Source of the DNA: Burhinus oedicnemus | Taxonomy: Eukaryota; Chordata; Aves; Charadriiformes; Burhinidae | Assembly (NCBI GenBank): GCA_008921705.1 | Contig: VFFE01007644.1 | Location: forward strand, 2,128,871-2,192,870 | Reading direction: 5' to 3' | Length of the DNA: 64,000 nucleotides | In this document: positions 1-13,787 of the stretch, in pieces | Layout of the letters: each line of letters begins with the position of its first letter | Position numbering within the stretch: the stretch's first letter is position 1 | Translations under genes and position numbers: made by a program | Notes under the pieces: generated by a model | The model's database searches: none | What the model saw: only the letters and a program-made list of their open reading frames with translations | Told to the model about the DNA's origin: nothing

Positions 1-3000
1 AACATTGGACAGGTAAATAAGACTCTGGTCAGAATAATGGACAGCTGGGTAAAATAGGGAAAAGCGTAAGATAAAGTTGAACAAGGAAAAAGGACAAACA
101 TCCTTGTATCTAAAAGCATGCTTCTTTGCTTGTATTGAAGTCCTTAGTTGATTTAAAAAAAAATGCCAATGACTATCTCACCATTCTGTGTACAGAAGTC
201 ATCCCTTCTACTTACTGAAGTTCTGGAAAAAGCTATGACAAGCAAAGGCCTAACTTTCAAATGTAAATAAAAAATATTAAACAAAATCTCTATTAAATAT
301 TAAAGACTCTGACCCAGCAAAGTTCCCAAACATGTGCTTAAATTTAAGTACGTAGTCTTAACAAGGTTAATAGGATTCCTCCATCAGTGAGATGCCTTAT
401 GCGCAAACATGATTCTTTGAGTTTTAAAACCACATTTGCTAAGCTTCTAAATACTTTAAATTTAGGCATGCAAGTTTGAAAATCTGGCAAAAGCTTCTTA
501 AATGTTTTACTGAAAAATATAACAGATCTTTCCTGGTTTAGAAGTTTGTATGAATCATTACTCTTCAGGCCAAGAGAACTGGTTGTTAGCCAATGGAGGA
601 GTTGTGTCACGGCCACACAGGTAATGTTGGAGGGCTTCTCAGCCCGACTGCAGCGACCAAGGCAAGTCGAAACTTTTGACACAGCCTGAGCTAACAAATG
701 AAGGAACATATTGAGAAAGCTGATGCTTTGTACTCTTGCTGATGGGCAAAATTCCTCAAAAGCTTGGAGTGGCTTAACTTCAGATTCAGATTTTCCATTG
801 TGATAAATAAAATAGAACTCCTCCTTCACAGAACCGGGACTTTAATCTTACCTTTTTGCATGAGACTCACAACTCTCACTTCTACACTTCTACATATGAA
901 GCACCTCTGGCAACTTATATTGCAGGAATACATAACCTCTACAGTGAATTCATGCCTTTTTTAAATATCTCTTTAAGAATCTGAACTCCCTTCATACACT
1001 TTTGTGTTCTCCATGTACTGGAGAACTATGTTTTTGTTAAGCTTTTCGTAGCAAACATACTTCAAGTATGTGAATTTTGTAAAGCATCCGAAATGCTTCA
1101 TGTAAAATTGTGTGCATGTGGTAACAGGTTGGGACATAATATTCTACATTTCACCTGTCGGTGTATTTCTGTGTTAGAAGGCATTCATTTTTTTATGAGA
1201 TCATAGATCTTCTTTGGATTACAGCTAAAATATAAGATATTCTTTGCTGGTACCAAATGGTGACCCCTTTCATTAACGCTGGGCAACATTCCATCTTCCA
1301 ATGTTTTATTGTGCAGTTTGTTTAAAAGTCTTTCAATGAAAAGAGATTAAATTGTCAAAGTTACCAGGTAATGACTTGAGCAATTGACATATTACAAACT
1401 TGGCATAAAAACCCCTATATGGTTACTGAAAAGCTTGTTTCCCCATTGAGGAAGGGATGGGTGGGAGCAAATTGGCTAGGTTACCTCTTGAATATCCAAG
1501 GTGTTTTGCTTCCGATTCCTGTTTTTCAAGAAAAAGTGATCGTGTGAAAATCTGTCTGTGTATCAGAATGCTGAGTGCTAATTTTAGAACTCTTCAAATA
1601 GAATCAGTAGACTCTCTGAAACACTGAAGAAAATTTGGCATTTGAGGAATCCCTCTTAAACAGGTTTTAAATTAGGTGAAATTAGGACTATAACTTCTCC
1701 AGTATTTCTTAAATACACATAAATTATGTTTGGACTCAATTTTGACACTTTCTTCTATCAGATTTAATGAATACCTACAGAAGAGGCATATTCATAAAAA
1801 CTGGAAACAGCTACTCTTTAAACCAGAAACTTCGAGATTTGATTTAGAAAGACTGTAGAATGAAACATTTGTTCTCCTATTGTCATGAACCTGAAGAAAT
1901 TTCTCTTATTTTAAAGTCTTTTTCATTTGAATACACTTAACATGCTTGGAGAAATTTGTTACTACTTCAATAATTAACATTTGTAACCTCTTCAGATTTG
2001 GAATTAATGTTATAGTTAGTAGAAAAACAGAGACCAGATATTCCAATATATTCCTGGAAGTATCTTTACAATGTCCTAAAAAGTATTTTCAAAAGCTACA
2101 AAATTCATATACCACTATCCCTGTGTCCCTTGAGCTGCCTTAATTAGGGTATTTTTGGTTTTTAACGTTCCTTTTGTTTTCTCAATACGGCCTTTTGTCA
2201 TTCTTTATTTTTATCATCTGTCATAAAAATTTGTTGTATGTGTAAGCAATTTAATGGTTCACTGAAAGGTTGTTATGCAACTGAATTGTATAAAATCCTG
2301 TCCAAGCCCAGAAATTACTGTAAGGGGGAAACAGCAAAATGGTGAAAGGCTGAGAATTTAAACAGGTTTTCTCTTTGTATTCATATCTTTTATATGTGAT
2401 TTTGTACAGCTCCTCTCTTTGTTACCCTGTGAGTGTAAGAGGGAAGAGAAGATTGTCCCGACCACGACAAAGATTAGGTACCTCATGTTGAGAGGTCAGG
2501 AATAGATAGCTGCTGCCTATTCCCAGCACAGTCAAGACTCTAGAGTCATGATTTAGCCGATGGGGAATACGTAGCACCACATCTGTTTTACATAGGTCTG
2601 AAATGATTATCTCAACAATATACCATTGCTAGCTCCCTTTCATGGTTAGTTTTTCAAACAGAAGCCACTCAGTGTAATCCTGAGCTATTATCATTAAGCC
2701 TGGTCTTTAACAGCATAGGTGAAGAATGATAAATGCAGTATTCCAGCTGCACTCATGTCAGAACTCAAGGGCTTTCTATCAATACTCATTGCAATCCTGT
2801 AAATGAATACAGTGGATGGGAAATATTATCAACTGGTAAAGCTGTCACTGATACAGCTTAGTAGCTACTGTGACAGTATCTACAGCTATTCTGAGTGTGA
2901 GGATCAGGGTGCAAAGGGCAGAGTTTGCCAGTATTACTCATTCACATCGCTAAATCGTACATATTTCTGTTGACCATCGTTACGATTATCTACCCAGCAA

Positions 3001-3281
3001 AGCATTACTCTATGAATGAAAGCTGGATAATGTGACTCTAAACTGATTAAACAGAAGTACTACTCCAAAAGAAGTGAAAGACCTAACATTGCATTTTTTA
3101 TTTCACTGGCACTGATTTCCACAGGAATAAGAGCTCATCTTAAGGTATCTGACAGAATAAAGAAATGTAATCATGCCATACACTTGTTTCTGCAATCACA
3201 AGATATAACTTCGTAATTGTTTATTTTCCAAACATAGTATCCTCTGAGAAACTAGAAACTCTGCCTTGCAAAGAACCTTTG
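1..3281. other. AT-rich noncoding stretch, intron or intergenic
   Basis: No gene is supported here. The sequence is AT-rich with scattered homopolymer runs and stops in all frames, as in a vertebrate intron or gene desert. The only notable frame is the minus-strand one at 344-829, listed separately. I saw no tRNA-like or tandem structure. If the minus-strand first exon in the 29-kb CpG island is real, this could be part of that gene's intron, but nothing here proves it. Confidence 0.6.
344..829 (-). CDS. Unrecognised 161-codon open frame, possible chance ORF or terminal exon
   Basis: This is one of the longer open frames in the AT-rich part of the window. It has no ATG at its 5' end (the first codon is GTG) and an in-frame TAA lies just upstream of it. 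I see no convincing polypyrimidine tract and AG that would make it a spliced exon; the region just upstream on the minus strand is purine-rich. The predicted peptide has ordinary composition (Ser, Leu and Lys rich, several Cys) and no signal peptide, repeats or motif that I recognise. A frame of this length can arise by chance in 128 kb of two-strand AT-rich sequence. It could also be a 3' exon of a gene transcribed leftwards. I make no functional call. Confidence 0.12.
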   Translation of the reverse strand: MKEEFYFIYHNGKSESEVKPLQAFEEFCPSARVQSISFLNMFLHLLAQAVSKVSTCLGRCSRAEKPSNITCVAVTQLLHWLTTSSLGLKSNDSYKLLNQERSVIFFSKTFKKLLPDFQTCMPKFKVFRSLANVVLKLKESCLRIRHLTDGGILLTLLRLRT

Positions 3282-3344
3282 TATTGGACTAGATGATCTT
3301 CTGTGATGCCTTCCAACCTGAATCGCCCTGTGATCCTATGATCT
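3282..3344 (+). mobile_element. CR1: CR1 LINE 3'-end fragment
   Basis: The segment reads TTGGACTAGATGATCTTC, then CCTTCCAACC, then TGATCCTATGATCT. This is the typical 3' terminus of an avian CR1 non-LTR retrotransposon, including the degenerate 8-bp tail repeat. About 60 bp remain, so it is a severely 5'-truncated copy with no coding capacity. It is diverged from the younger consensus. Confidence 0.85.
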
Positions 3345-5579
3345 GTTTATGTAACCCTTACAAATAAAAAACATGTCCACATCCATCAATTATTTACCTG
3401 TATTTTTACAGACATCCCAAATGTATGTTTTTGACCTTCAGGCAGAAACACTGAAGCACAACAGAAAATTCCACTTGACCAAAGTTGGAAAAGCTTAGAA
3501 ACCTATAAATTATCCACTATTCTAGACTGCTAGAGTAACTTTTGTAAATCAAGAAATAAGAAGTCAGGTTCATTTTGGCTCAGTACAAAAAGTACAACCA
3601 GCAGAAGCGGAACAAGTGTTGATAACCAACAGCTGGTATTGTTTAACTTCTTAGGATGAATTTTTGTATAATATGAGCATTATATGAGCCTTACTTCACA
3701 ATCTCTCTTGCCTTTTCATTTAAAATCCTGATGATCTTTCAGACAATAATCAATGAGAAGGCAATTTGCACACTGTGTAAAAGTACGTATTTTGTTTGCA
3801 GTCAGTTCTGAATACGTGGACTTCTGTCCTCCCTATACAGGAAAAATCATTACATAACTGAATAGAAGCATACTGTACGTTGCACAGGCCATAGCCTTGA
3901 AAACGTATTTTCATTGCGTGAGGACTAAAAATGGCCAATATTTTTATGCATATACATAGATCCAGATCAGCATGTGATGAATTGCTGAATTTTTGTCTAG
4001 TAATGCTTTCATGGACTGCTGTTTTCGGCCTCTCTTCATCAGCCTCCCTCAAAAATTGCTCTAAGAATTTGAGACTGGCTCTACACTAATCAGCTAATAA
4101 GAGTAAGATATACCAATGTGATGTATATCCTCATAAGCATACGTCTCTCTCTAGCACTGGGAGTACCAGTGATACATTAATCCGTACCAGAGAAGACGAC
4201 TCCAATATTCAGCACCAAGGTCAGCTCAGGACTACACTCAACCTGTAGAAAAGGACCTTGATTCAATAAAAAGTCAAAAATCCCATAAAAAAGACAGAGT
4301 AATCTTGAATTAATAAAACACTTGTTGGAAATAAGCAATCCCAATAGAGAAGATTTTATAAAAAACACCTAAACCTTAAGTTTTATTCATTAACTATATT
4401 CTTTATAGAACATTCTACGTGGAATATAATGCAAATGGTTAGATGTGAGATACAGTTTGTAACATTATTTACTCTTAGTAATGCACAATGCACCTGCCCG
4501 TAAGTGTGGTGGAAGACAAGCCAGATGAATTGTGCACTGCACTTGTATCTATTTTTCTTTGAATTACCTATGTACAAAATATGGGCTAAATCATGCCTTT
4601 AGGCACAGTCTTGAACAAAGATCATAAATTGCACAATCTCAGAAGACAAGATGTTGTAGCACAACTCCCTCTTTGCTTCATGATAGGCCAGCCACAAATT
4701 AACTTTTTCAGAAGCAGTCTACAGCATGTCTGCAGTGTCTCAGATGCACTCACTAACCAGGGCATTGCTTTGTTACAACAAAAGTCCGTTTCTCTTTCCA
4801 CTTCTCCTTGTCTACTCCTCAACTTCACCTTCCAGAGAAGAAAGATGTCATAGGTAATGGATTGCGTGTATGCCCCCTCGTATGCAAACTGAGACAGACA
4901 GACATTTCCGCTCCCTTCAGCAGGTGTATATAGTCTTTCACAAACCTGGAGATTCTTTTTGTGTAGGTTTAGCTGGCTTATATTTCCTTTGAGTATGGAC
5001 TTGAAACGTGGAGATGCATTGGGTAGATTTGGATGAATCCGTTCCTGACCTTAAAATGATCTAGATGCATGTGAAATGCTAACTCAGAAGGCCTCTATAT
5101 ATTTTATACATATAAAAAGGCAAATGAGGTCCAACTGGATTTATTATATATCAAGCCAAAGAGTGTTTTAATTTTTAGAGAACGAATTGTCACAGGTTCT
5201 GAACAAGACTTTGGTAATCCACCAGTGACAACAAAGATACACTGACAGTATAAAACTTCTAAAACTTCAAAGTGGTTGTGTAGATTATTGTGTTGTGGTA
5301 GTAGACAATTCTGGCACCTAGTCCAAAAAACCGAAACTGCAGTAAGGTTAGAAAATGTCCCCAGTGCCGTAGCCTGGAATATGTAGTATCACTAGAGCGA
5401 ACATGGCAATAACGCATATGGGAAATCCCAAAACAAAGAGAAAAGTCAATCACTGTATATTTACTTAACTAACCAGACTGATACACTACTGCAAAGACAC
5501 TTCAGCCTAAAAGTTGTCCTTTACGTGAATCTAAGGGCTTTTTTACATGTCAATGCTTACCAATTCTAATCCAAATTAT

Positions 5580-5780
5580 CTAACTGTGTGTGCTTGGAGT
5601 GGCTTAATTAAACCAAGCTAAATTTGCATGAATACTCTCTCTTAGAATTAAAGTAATCTTAATTCAATTTAGGTTCATTTACTTTGGAAAGAATAAAGCT
5701 AAATTAAATTGAGCTCACTTTAATTCTCGACGTGAGTGTCCACATAGATTTTAATAGTTAATTAATCCACTGTACTTTCA
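5580..5780. promoter_or_regulatory. Homeodomain/POU-site-dense block, possible conserved noncoding element
   Basis: Within 200 bp there are repeated AATTAA/TTAATT cores (TTAATTAAACC, AATTAAAGTAATC, AAATTAAATTGAG, TAATTAATCC), an octamer ATTTGCAT at 5622-5629, and two similar pieces beginning GCTAAATT. Such clustering resembles developmental enhancers bound by homeodomain and POU factors. It may also be just low-complexity AT-rich DNA. Conservation was not tested. Confidence 0.25.
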
Positions 5781-8700
5781 TAAATTAAACTGCATGAATT
5801 TTCATAGTCCACATATATGTAAACATACTCATGTTATTTCAAGACTGTTCTATTTTCTATTACACTCCATATGGGCTAATTTAACAGTCACTAGGAGGAG
5901 CCAAGTATTAGCGGATTGTTCTTAACTGAGACTGTATTTTCCATCACTGTATATAAAAGACAATTTTTTATATATTCTCTGAATTGCAGTCCTTACGGTA
6001 GCCCTTTTGGCCTTAAAGTCTACTGATGATGAACAAAAGAAGCTAGATATGATTCTTTAAAAAAAAAAAAAGAGTATTTATTTAAATTCCAAGTCTAAAA
6101 ATGATATGCTTAAAGATGTTCCTTTGCAAAATAGCTTATAGCATAAGAATTGGATTTTCTAGATAACAGATGGGCTAAAACCACAATTTGAAACAATTTT
6201 TGGACTGTGTCCCAGCACAAATCAATCTTACGGATTCTGAAAATGCTAAGACAGATCTTGAAATGCTAATTAATTTGATATCATGATTTTGATGTCAAAG
6301 AAGATACACTGATTTATAGCTGTTAAGGCTCTAACTCAACAATTATAAACAATGGTTTTTGAAGTTTCACTGTTCCCAAACTTGTTGGGTCTCCTCATTA
6401 GTTTCAAATTTTAAAATGTTCTTCTGTTCATGGGGTGAGAAACTCTATCTTTGGCTGCAACTGTGTTCAAATCACAGCTTGTTAGGCATGGTTCGTGTTA
6501 ACTGTGATTTCAGCTGGCAGGGCACTAGATTAGCTGTTGACATCAAGCCAACATTTAATTTTGTTTTCTTGAGTCATCTGTTGCCAGTTCCCATGACAAC
6601 TGATCTTCTAGCCTTCAGTTTTACTAGAGAGAACCACTAAAATGGCCAGGAGTACATATAGAGATTCTTTGAAGTAGATGGAAGTTAACTGTTTTCTTCA
6701 ATGGAAACTAAAAGATCCTTTCAGCTTTTACTTTAGCAACACGTGACTTCTGTTCATGAAAACACAGATGTTATTGTATTAGAAAAATAGAGTGAACGGT
6801 AGTTTTTAACAAGAAATCTGTTTTAGCATCTTTCTACTACATCTACAGAATGAAGGTCTTTGTGTCTAAAATCATGTGATGCAGAGGGCAGGCAAAAATA
6901 TTTTTCTATTCTCACTTGCGCAGCAGTAATGAAAGATGAAGTTTATGATACAGATTCTTTGATCTTCACTAGAGTCCCTGTACATTTCAATTTCTTGCTT
7001 CACAAATGTGTGACTTAGGTAAAGGAAGTATCTCAGGAAGACATCATTAGTGCACTAAGTCAACCCAGGGGTTGTAACAGATCAGAGGAAAAGGCCAATC
7101 AGAATGCTATGGGAGCTTCTTGAAGCAAAAGTACCTTTGGCTAAAAACAGTAGTCGATGTATATAAAATATGTATAACCCATATACCCACAGGTTATGAA
7201 AGCATAAGAAAAAATTAAATAGCATATTGGAGCATAAGAAGTCCTTCCAGTAGAATGTTAACACACAGTGGTTATTTCGAGGACCATCTCCCATTGAGTT
7301 TCCCAGGACTCTGGGCAGGAGTGGTTTCCAAAGTCTGAACACCACATTCTACTCACACACTGTGTTTGAAACATTGCAAAGCACTAAGCAGCCCCAAATC
7401 CCTTTGAAATAAATGGAAGCACAAATATAATAGAAAAGGGTGAACAACGGGTTCCAATACTGTTAGAGACTTCAGGGAAAAAACCCAAAGAGGCTGTCTC
7501 TTTACCTCTTCATTAGGTAAACATTTGCCTCTAGTATATGGGAAGAAAATAAGCAGGTAGACAATGCTGTCATTTGATGCAGGTATTCCCCACTGCCCAG
7601 GAGTTGTTGTACTAACAGCTTGTGACTAACTCCGCAGAACGTGCAGCAGGCATTGCAGTGCTTGCAAACGCAGGTGTGGACACGATACTCATGACTGTGT
7701 TCTAAGAATTAACGGCCCTCTGCAAAGGCAATAGACTAGAGGGTTTTATGCACCCCATTCAGTTTATGTGTCATTACGCATATTTGGATGACTTTTCCAG
7801 GCTGGTTTTTCAACAGCAATTCAAGATTGCTTTCCTAAATGTGAGGGTACATGGGCCTATCATCTCAACTGAATCAGAGAGTAAGGCAATGACTCTAACA
7901 AGAAGCTGCCTTGCTTCTCTTCTCCTCCTCTGCCCAGCAGAAGCAATTAAAACATTTGAAAGATAATGAGGGTGTATGTGGGAGAAAGTGCAAGATAAGA
8001 AAAGAGAACACACCAATTCCTCAGCTTGAGTTAACTATCCTCATTCCACTGAAGACACCATTTTCCACCAGCTGGAAATGCAGCCCGTTAGAGATCACAG
8101 GTGGTCAAGTACGTTTGGTGCCAGGCATACTGCGTGTAACTAAGTCGCTTCCCCTTACAACAACTTTCCCCATTTGAGTATAAAGCCACCCTTTGCTGTT
8201 GTGACTGGTGTAAACTAATGGCAAAACGAAGCGCTGTGGCCGGGATGTATGATTGCCATCTTTCAGTACTACAATGGAGATTAAACAACTGCATACATTA
8301 AATCTGGCGGGTTTTGATGTCATGCTTCAGGCTGTGAATTCAGGCTCTGCATGATTGTTTTAGAATGCAGTTGGCTCATGAATGTCATCGGTGCAGATGC
8401 TGGCATACATTCAAAATGCTGTGTTTCATGTATTGCTTTTATCTTTAAATATATTTGAGTAGGTTTTTCTCTCTTCTAAAACAGCTCACATAATGGGTAG
8501 AACTAAAAATGATCTAATAGCTTCAATGCCTTAGAGCTACTGCCATGCATGAAATTCAAACTGTGACTATAAAAAGAAACAAGGAGGGCTTTCTCTCGAA
8601 TTCTCATTTTTAGCTATTTTTGTATTTTTTGAGAAGGATAGAACTTGTTCATGTTTCAAGTCAGCATCAGTTAAATAAAATGCAATCTGAAAGTTATTAC

Positions 8701-10919
8701 AGGTCATCTGGGGAACTGGAGGCAAAAGCCTGGGGGTTTTTGACTGATTGAGAAGCAGTAAGTTTAGGAAGATGGGAAGTTACTAATTAAGGTTGTAGAG
8801 TGACCCAAATTTGGTTTTACAGTCCTTACTGTTTTAGTTAGATGCAATGATATCCATTATAGCTGAGCAAATAATTCCTGATGAGTAATACATTTGCACC
8901 TTCTTACTTTCTATCTGCGTATTCCCGTTGATTGTATTACAGTTTTCCTGACACTATCATCAACATGCACTTGCTCAATTATTTCTGCAGTGTTCAAAAT
9001 GTGTATTGTATGAGTTCAGCAACCAACTACAAGTGGCATTGCTCAGTTCTAGTCCAATACCTTATGTCAGTTCACTCTGTGACTGAGTGCAACTCTTAAT
9101 TGAGTTTATTTGCATGTGTGCAAAACATATGCTTGGTTATTCAAACCTTGCTCTGTACAGATGTCGCCTAATTTTGTTAAGTGGGAGAGACCACTATAAC
9201 TTTTAGGATAAATTAGCCAAATTAGAATAGATTGAACCATCTGAGTGTGTTCTCAGACTAACATGACCATTTGGTATGTTGCTTGTGAGAATTTAAATAC
9301 TTTATCTATTTGCAAATGCTCTGAAATAAGAATTTGTGATTTTAATAAACATGGATTGTTACTGGGTTTTACTACATGCTTCATTCCAGCACAGGCTGAC
9401 TCAGCGTGTTCTGAGACAGACATATGCATATTGAGACACACTCCTGCAGAGTGATTTTAGGTTGAGCCATAACCACTATGACTTTGGACGAGACCACTGA
9501 GGATGCACACTGTGGGTAGCTGGTCTTCCATGTGAGCGTGCTTTTATTATGTCATCAGAGCCTTGGGTCATACTGTAAAGAGGTAGACTATGTTGTATCC
9601 TCTAAACCTGTTCTAACGATTCAGGCATTTAATCAGAGACTGATATATTTATTATGAATAAAAGGAACAGAAGGATACTAAGAATTTCTTCAGAGAGGCT
9701 AAATTGATAGTGCATTGGGTAATGAATGACTAATTAATAAAATGAAAGCATATTATAATGGATTTGTACTTTGTTTGTACACAAAAGTCGTCATTAGAAC
9801 ACTTCAACCATCATTAGCTCTGTCTCTTCTGCAGTGAGTCATTCTGCTCCCTGAAAAAAGTCTAGCTGCATTATAAAACTGCCAAGCCGTACAACTGATA
9901 CAGCTAAAACTTTCTGGATTGTCCTCCTATGTAAGCTGGTTCTCTGAATTTAGGGGATTCTTTCCCATTTCTTTTTTTCCACTTCATGGTGAAATGGGTT
10001 ATGCAGATACCTCAAGGCTAATCTCAGCAGAATTTTCCAGAAGTGAAGATATATCTTGGCATGTCTTAGGTGTGGAGAAACTGGCAGTAAGTGACAGTGG
10101 ATAAGGTTAATGACAACTCCCGTGTTTCTGGTTCATTCAGACAACCTGGGGGCCACTCAGACTGAAATTTGGCCCTTTGGAAATGGGAATGAGAAGACTT
10201 CATTTTCCTCTGCTTCTGAGGAGACGATCACACCCTGGAGATACGCAGCTCCAGAATAAGCACTCCCTGTCTTAACCAACGCACAATAACCTGTCTTTAC
10301 CAATTCAGAATCACTGTTTGCCACATTAAAACTACTGTGAAAAGATTAAATAAAGTGACTGTTGAGAAACTGGAAACAGAACTTAAAGAGCAGGGATAGG
10401 GTAATTATTTAGTAGCATGACTTATTCAGTCTTAAAAAATTTTTAAATGAAAAAGGAACATTGAAGTAATGAAACAAAACCAAAGAAAAGCAGTCTGGCA
10501 AATTCTGGCCTCTGTGCTATGAACTCTTTAGTAAGTAGGTTCTTCCACACGTATATTCTCAAGAAAGGCCCCAAAGACACATAAAGGGATTTTTCAAAGT
10601 TCAGCTACAAAACTATGTTTCTAAAATGTGTATATTTCTAGTAAATAAGCCAGTCCTTGATCTACCAGAGAACTAGACAAACACATAAGAATCAGGCTTT
10701 GATGAAAAAAAAAAAAGCCTTCTTCAACCAATCTGGTTAAGCAGTCAATTACAATCATTTGGTTGAAAACTGTACCAGTGGTAATTGTGTGCTTAAACGC
10801 TTTGAACGTTTAGAATAATATATTGTGTAAAATGAAATAGGCATGGCAACAACATATAAAAGAGAGTTATTTTACATACAATGTAAATTTGTAAAATCAG
10901 ATGCCAAAATCTACAGATC

Positions 10920-11060
10920 ATTTGTATGCACAAAAATCCCATGAGTGCATATGCAAACCACTTAATTATTCCTGTTAGTTATTGTAATTGCCATTAACAT
11001 GTGCAATTACTTGCTCTGCATCACAATTCTAGGTGAATGGTTAAATCAGCTACAAAATTA
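10920..11060. promoter_or_regulatory. Possible conserved noncoding element (POU and homeobox-like sites)
   Basis: The block contains CATATGCAAACC (POU-like, 10949-10959), CTTAATTATTCC, TAATTGCCATTAA, and GTGCAATTACTTGC within about 100 bp, with no repeats or homopolymers. Mixed-complexity AT-rich sequence packed with TAAT cores is typical of vertebrate developmental enhancers. The call is from motif appearance only. Confidence 0.25.
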
Positions 11061-13723
11061 TGAATAGCTGAAAAATTCTGTTTCAGTCCCCAAGCCATTT
11101 CATTAAATCTCTTATTGTATAGTAAACAAAGTGCATATCATGAACTAACAAATTGCAAACTATATTTTTTCTTGAAGTGACTGCAGTACTCCCAGAAGAA
11201 CTGACGTTCTGTAGTTTACAGAACAAGTATTCCAATGTAATAGCAGTGAAATTGTCCTTCCAGTCCTTCCCATCAAAGCTTAGTCACATCATCAGGATGG
11301 GTTATTTGGGCCCCTTCAAACCTTGGGTGTTCTCCTAGGGCTGTTATATACTTTTTTTTATGCTGTCTGTGATCTGAGTATTTGCGCACTTTCTGCATAA
11401 AAGCATTAGCAATAACTTAGTTACTTACAGACATAATTGCCGGGCTCTTTCCTGTTTTGAGGGGCCAAATTTTGGTTAGGGTTGGGTTTTCTGGAGTCTT
11501 TTTCAGGGAGGGGAGGATCAGAATATTCTGGAAATAGAATGGGTATTAGAAGTATAAATGTAATTTTTGGTGGAAAAAATTGGAAAATTAGGATGGTTAT
11601 GTAATATTTCTTAAGGACTATCAGACTAGATTTGCCAAAGCACTTCTACAAGACTGTTCCACAGTTAAATCCTCTTGAATCTAAAAGCTTTGTTCTCATC
11701 ATCTCTTATGATGGCCAAATGGCTTCATCCTGGGCCCTGCATTCTAAATTGGGTTAGAGAAACAGCTGGTATAGTAGTACTTCATCAGCTGAAATTCAGT
11801 CCAAAATACAGCCAAAGTTTGAGCAACCTCTTATATATGGATACTACGGCCAAAGTTGGCGCTCTGAGCTGGCCTCTCCTAAGGTCAGTCGGAGCGAGTC
11901 TGAGGATGTGGCTGCAGGCCTGATGGCTTTATAGCGACGTGAGCCATGAAGAAAGGAAATGTGGGAAATCCAGACTACCCTTTGGGTTGTGCTTTTCACC
12001 TAACATGTTAACAGGAAAACACATCAAAATATAAAGGTAAACATATGACAGCTCCCATCCCCTCCTTACCTCTCCTTTTCCAACCTCCCCCCACCAATAA
12101 AGGCTGCAATTATTTTTTTCAGCAGCAATGGTAAAAACTGAAATATTAACAAAACCTGATGGCTACCCTCCCTTATCATAGAGCTTATCCTAGAGCTTGA
12201 CCATAGCTGCAGCGCAGAAAAATCTAGCTACATACTTTAGAAATTCAGATTCAAGCAACAACATCAAAAACAACAAAACCCCAAGCCCAGACCCCTTCCT
12301 TTCCCATCAGGACCCGGCCCACACGTAGACTGTAATTACCAGCGTTATTGCTGAGGAGAGACCACACAGAATGCAATTATGCTACTAGGACAGGGTAATC
12401 AGAATAGCTTGCTTATTAGAGAAAACCATATACTTGTCCCACGCTATTATTTTCACTTATATAAAATAGTTTTCTGTTAAACAGTGATTATGCATATCGA
12501 ATCAATTTTCAACGGATATGGTTTATATGATAGCACAAGACCTGAGAGAGAATCACAGTTTAGTGTCCATGCATTTAAATAGTGCAAATAGTTTTGCAGT
12601 GATGCACTGGTTCAGATGTGCAATCGTGAGTTTCCATTGTCCTCCGTCAAACAAACTGATGGACAGCGGTATCAGACACAGACATGAAATGCCCATTAAA
12701 AATGTATAGTTAGAACTGTTAAATTTCAGACAAAACTCTAAAAAGAAGAATATAATTACTATTCAAGCATCACTGTTATTGGAATCTGATGTTGGAGCCA
12801 CTCTGAATTCGCTGATTTGCAGATAAATGCTAAGGCTAAACAAATACACTGTGATACTTGTGATCCCAAAGCTGCCCACAATTTATGAAAATGATACTGT
12901 GTACATCTTTGGGAAACAATTGCTGTACATAACCCATCTGTCACGAGAAAGAATCCTAAATAACAAGGTTGTCACCTCAAGTAGACTTAGATATTAGTGG
13001 AATAGATGAAGCCTTCTTCACATCTCGGAAGGCAGAGTGTGTTACAGGCAGAACAACGAGATAAAGCAGCTACTTAAAACCACTCCAGACATACTCCGTT
13101 GGAGCAGTTGCTTTGAAGTCATACCTTCTGAAAGCTATCCAAATGACAAGCTGAGAGCAGGAGCACTGGGTCAGTCAGACTTGTTGCAATGGTAAAATGC
13201 CTGCAAAGGAATTTCAGTGCTATTTCTGGAGGATACAAAACATCCGAGTTACCAATGATTTTGTTTTGTGCACGGATGTATGTTACATGAAAAATGAGGG
13301 AACAAAAATTGATTTTGAGAAGTTATAATTAAAAATTTCACACTAATAGTCATGATTTTAAAGCTTGGAATGTGACTTGGATGTTTAATGAAGTGGTACG
13401 ACTTCAGCATTTTCGTGGCCGCTCTGAAGATGGGATTACTGATTTGTGCTGTCAACTGACCGTGAGGTCTGACTTGGAAGCTGTAAACCAGGAAATACAG
13501 TACTGCCCTTAGCAACACATACAAGACAAATTTTGCAGAATTCAGCACGTAGTATTTGTTAGTCTCAGGGGAATCTTCTAGTAGCAGTTTTTGACCTTTT
13601 CTACACACCTTCCTTTAACAAAAGGCACTTCGGCCCTCTAGCACTTGCTGTGAGCTTATCAGCGTCAGGAGCTGGGAGACTCACGGCTCTGACCGCAGGA
13701 GACACGAGCCACGGAGCACTTAC

Positions 13724-13787
13724 CCAACATTTCCATGACTCAACACCTGTAGAGCTGATACAGGCTCCCTGGAAAAGCCTTTGAGAG
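13724..13787 (-). CDS. Candidate 64-nt internal exon, minus strand
   Basis: On the minus strand a polypyrimidine tract ending in CCATTATACAG precedes 13787, and a perfect donor, TTGG followed by GTAAGT, follows 13724. The 64-nt interval has at least two open frames. One of them is phase-compatible (phase 1) with the donor of the candidate first exon at 29356, so the two could join in frame across an intron of about 15.6 kb. The peptide is too short to recognise. Pairs of good splice sites this close also occur by chance, so this is an inference that depends on RNA evidence. Confidence 0.17.

Larger units (their letters stand above)
3345..13723. other. AT-rich noncoding stretch with enhancer-like blocks
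   Basis: No coding gene is supported across this 10 kb. Contents by eye are a poly-A run near 6058-6072, octamer-like sites (ATTTGCAT at 5622-5629 and 9108-9115), an A/T-homeobox-rich block at about 5580-5780 and another at about 10920-11060, listed separately. The remaining short open frames are unrelated, overlap on opposite strands and lack ATG or splice context. This fits intron or gene desert. Confidence 0.55.
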
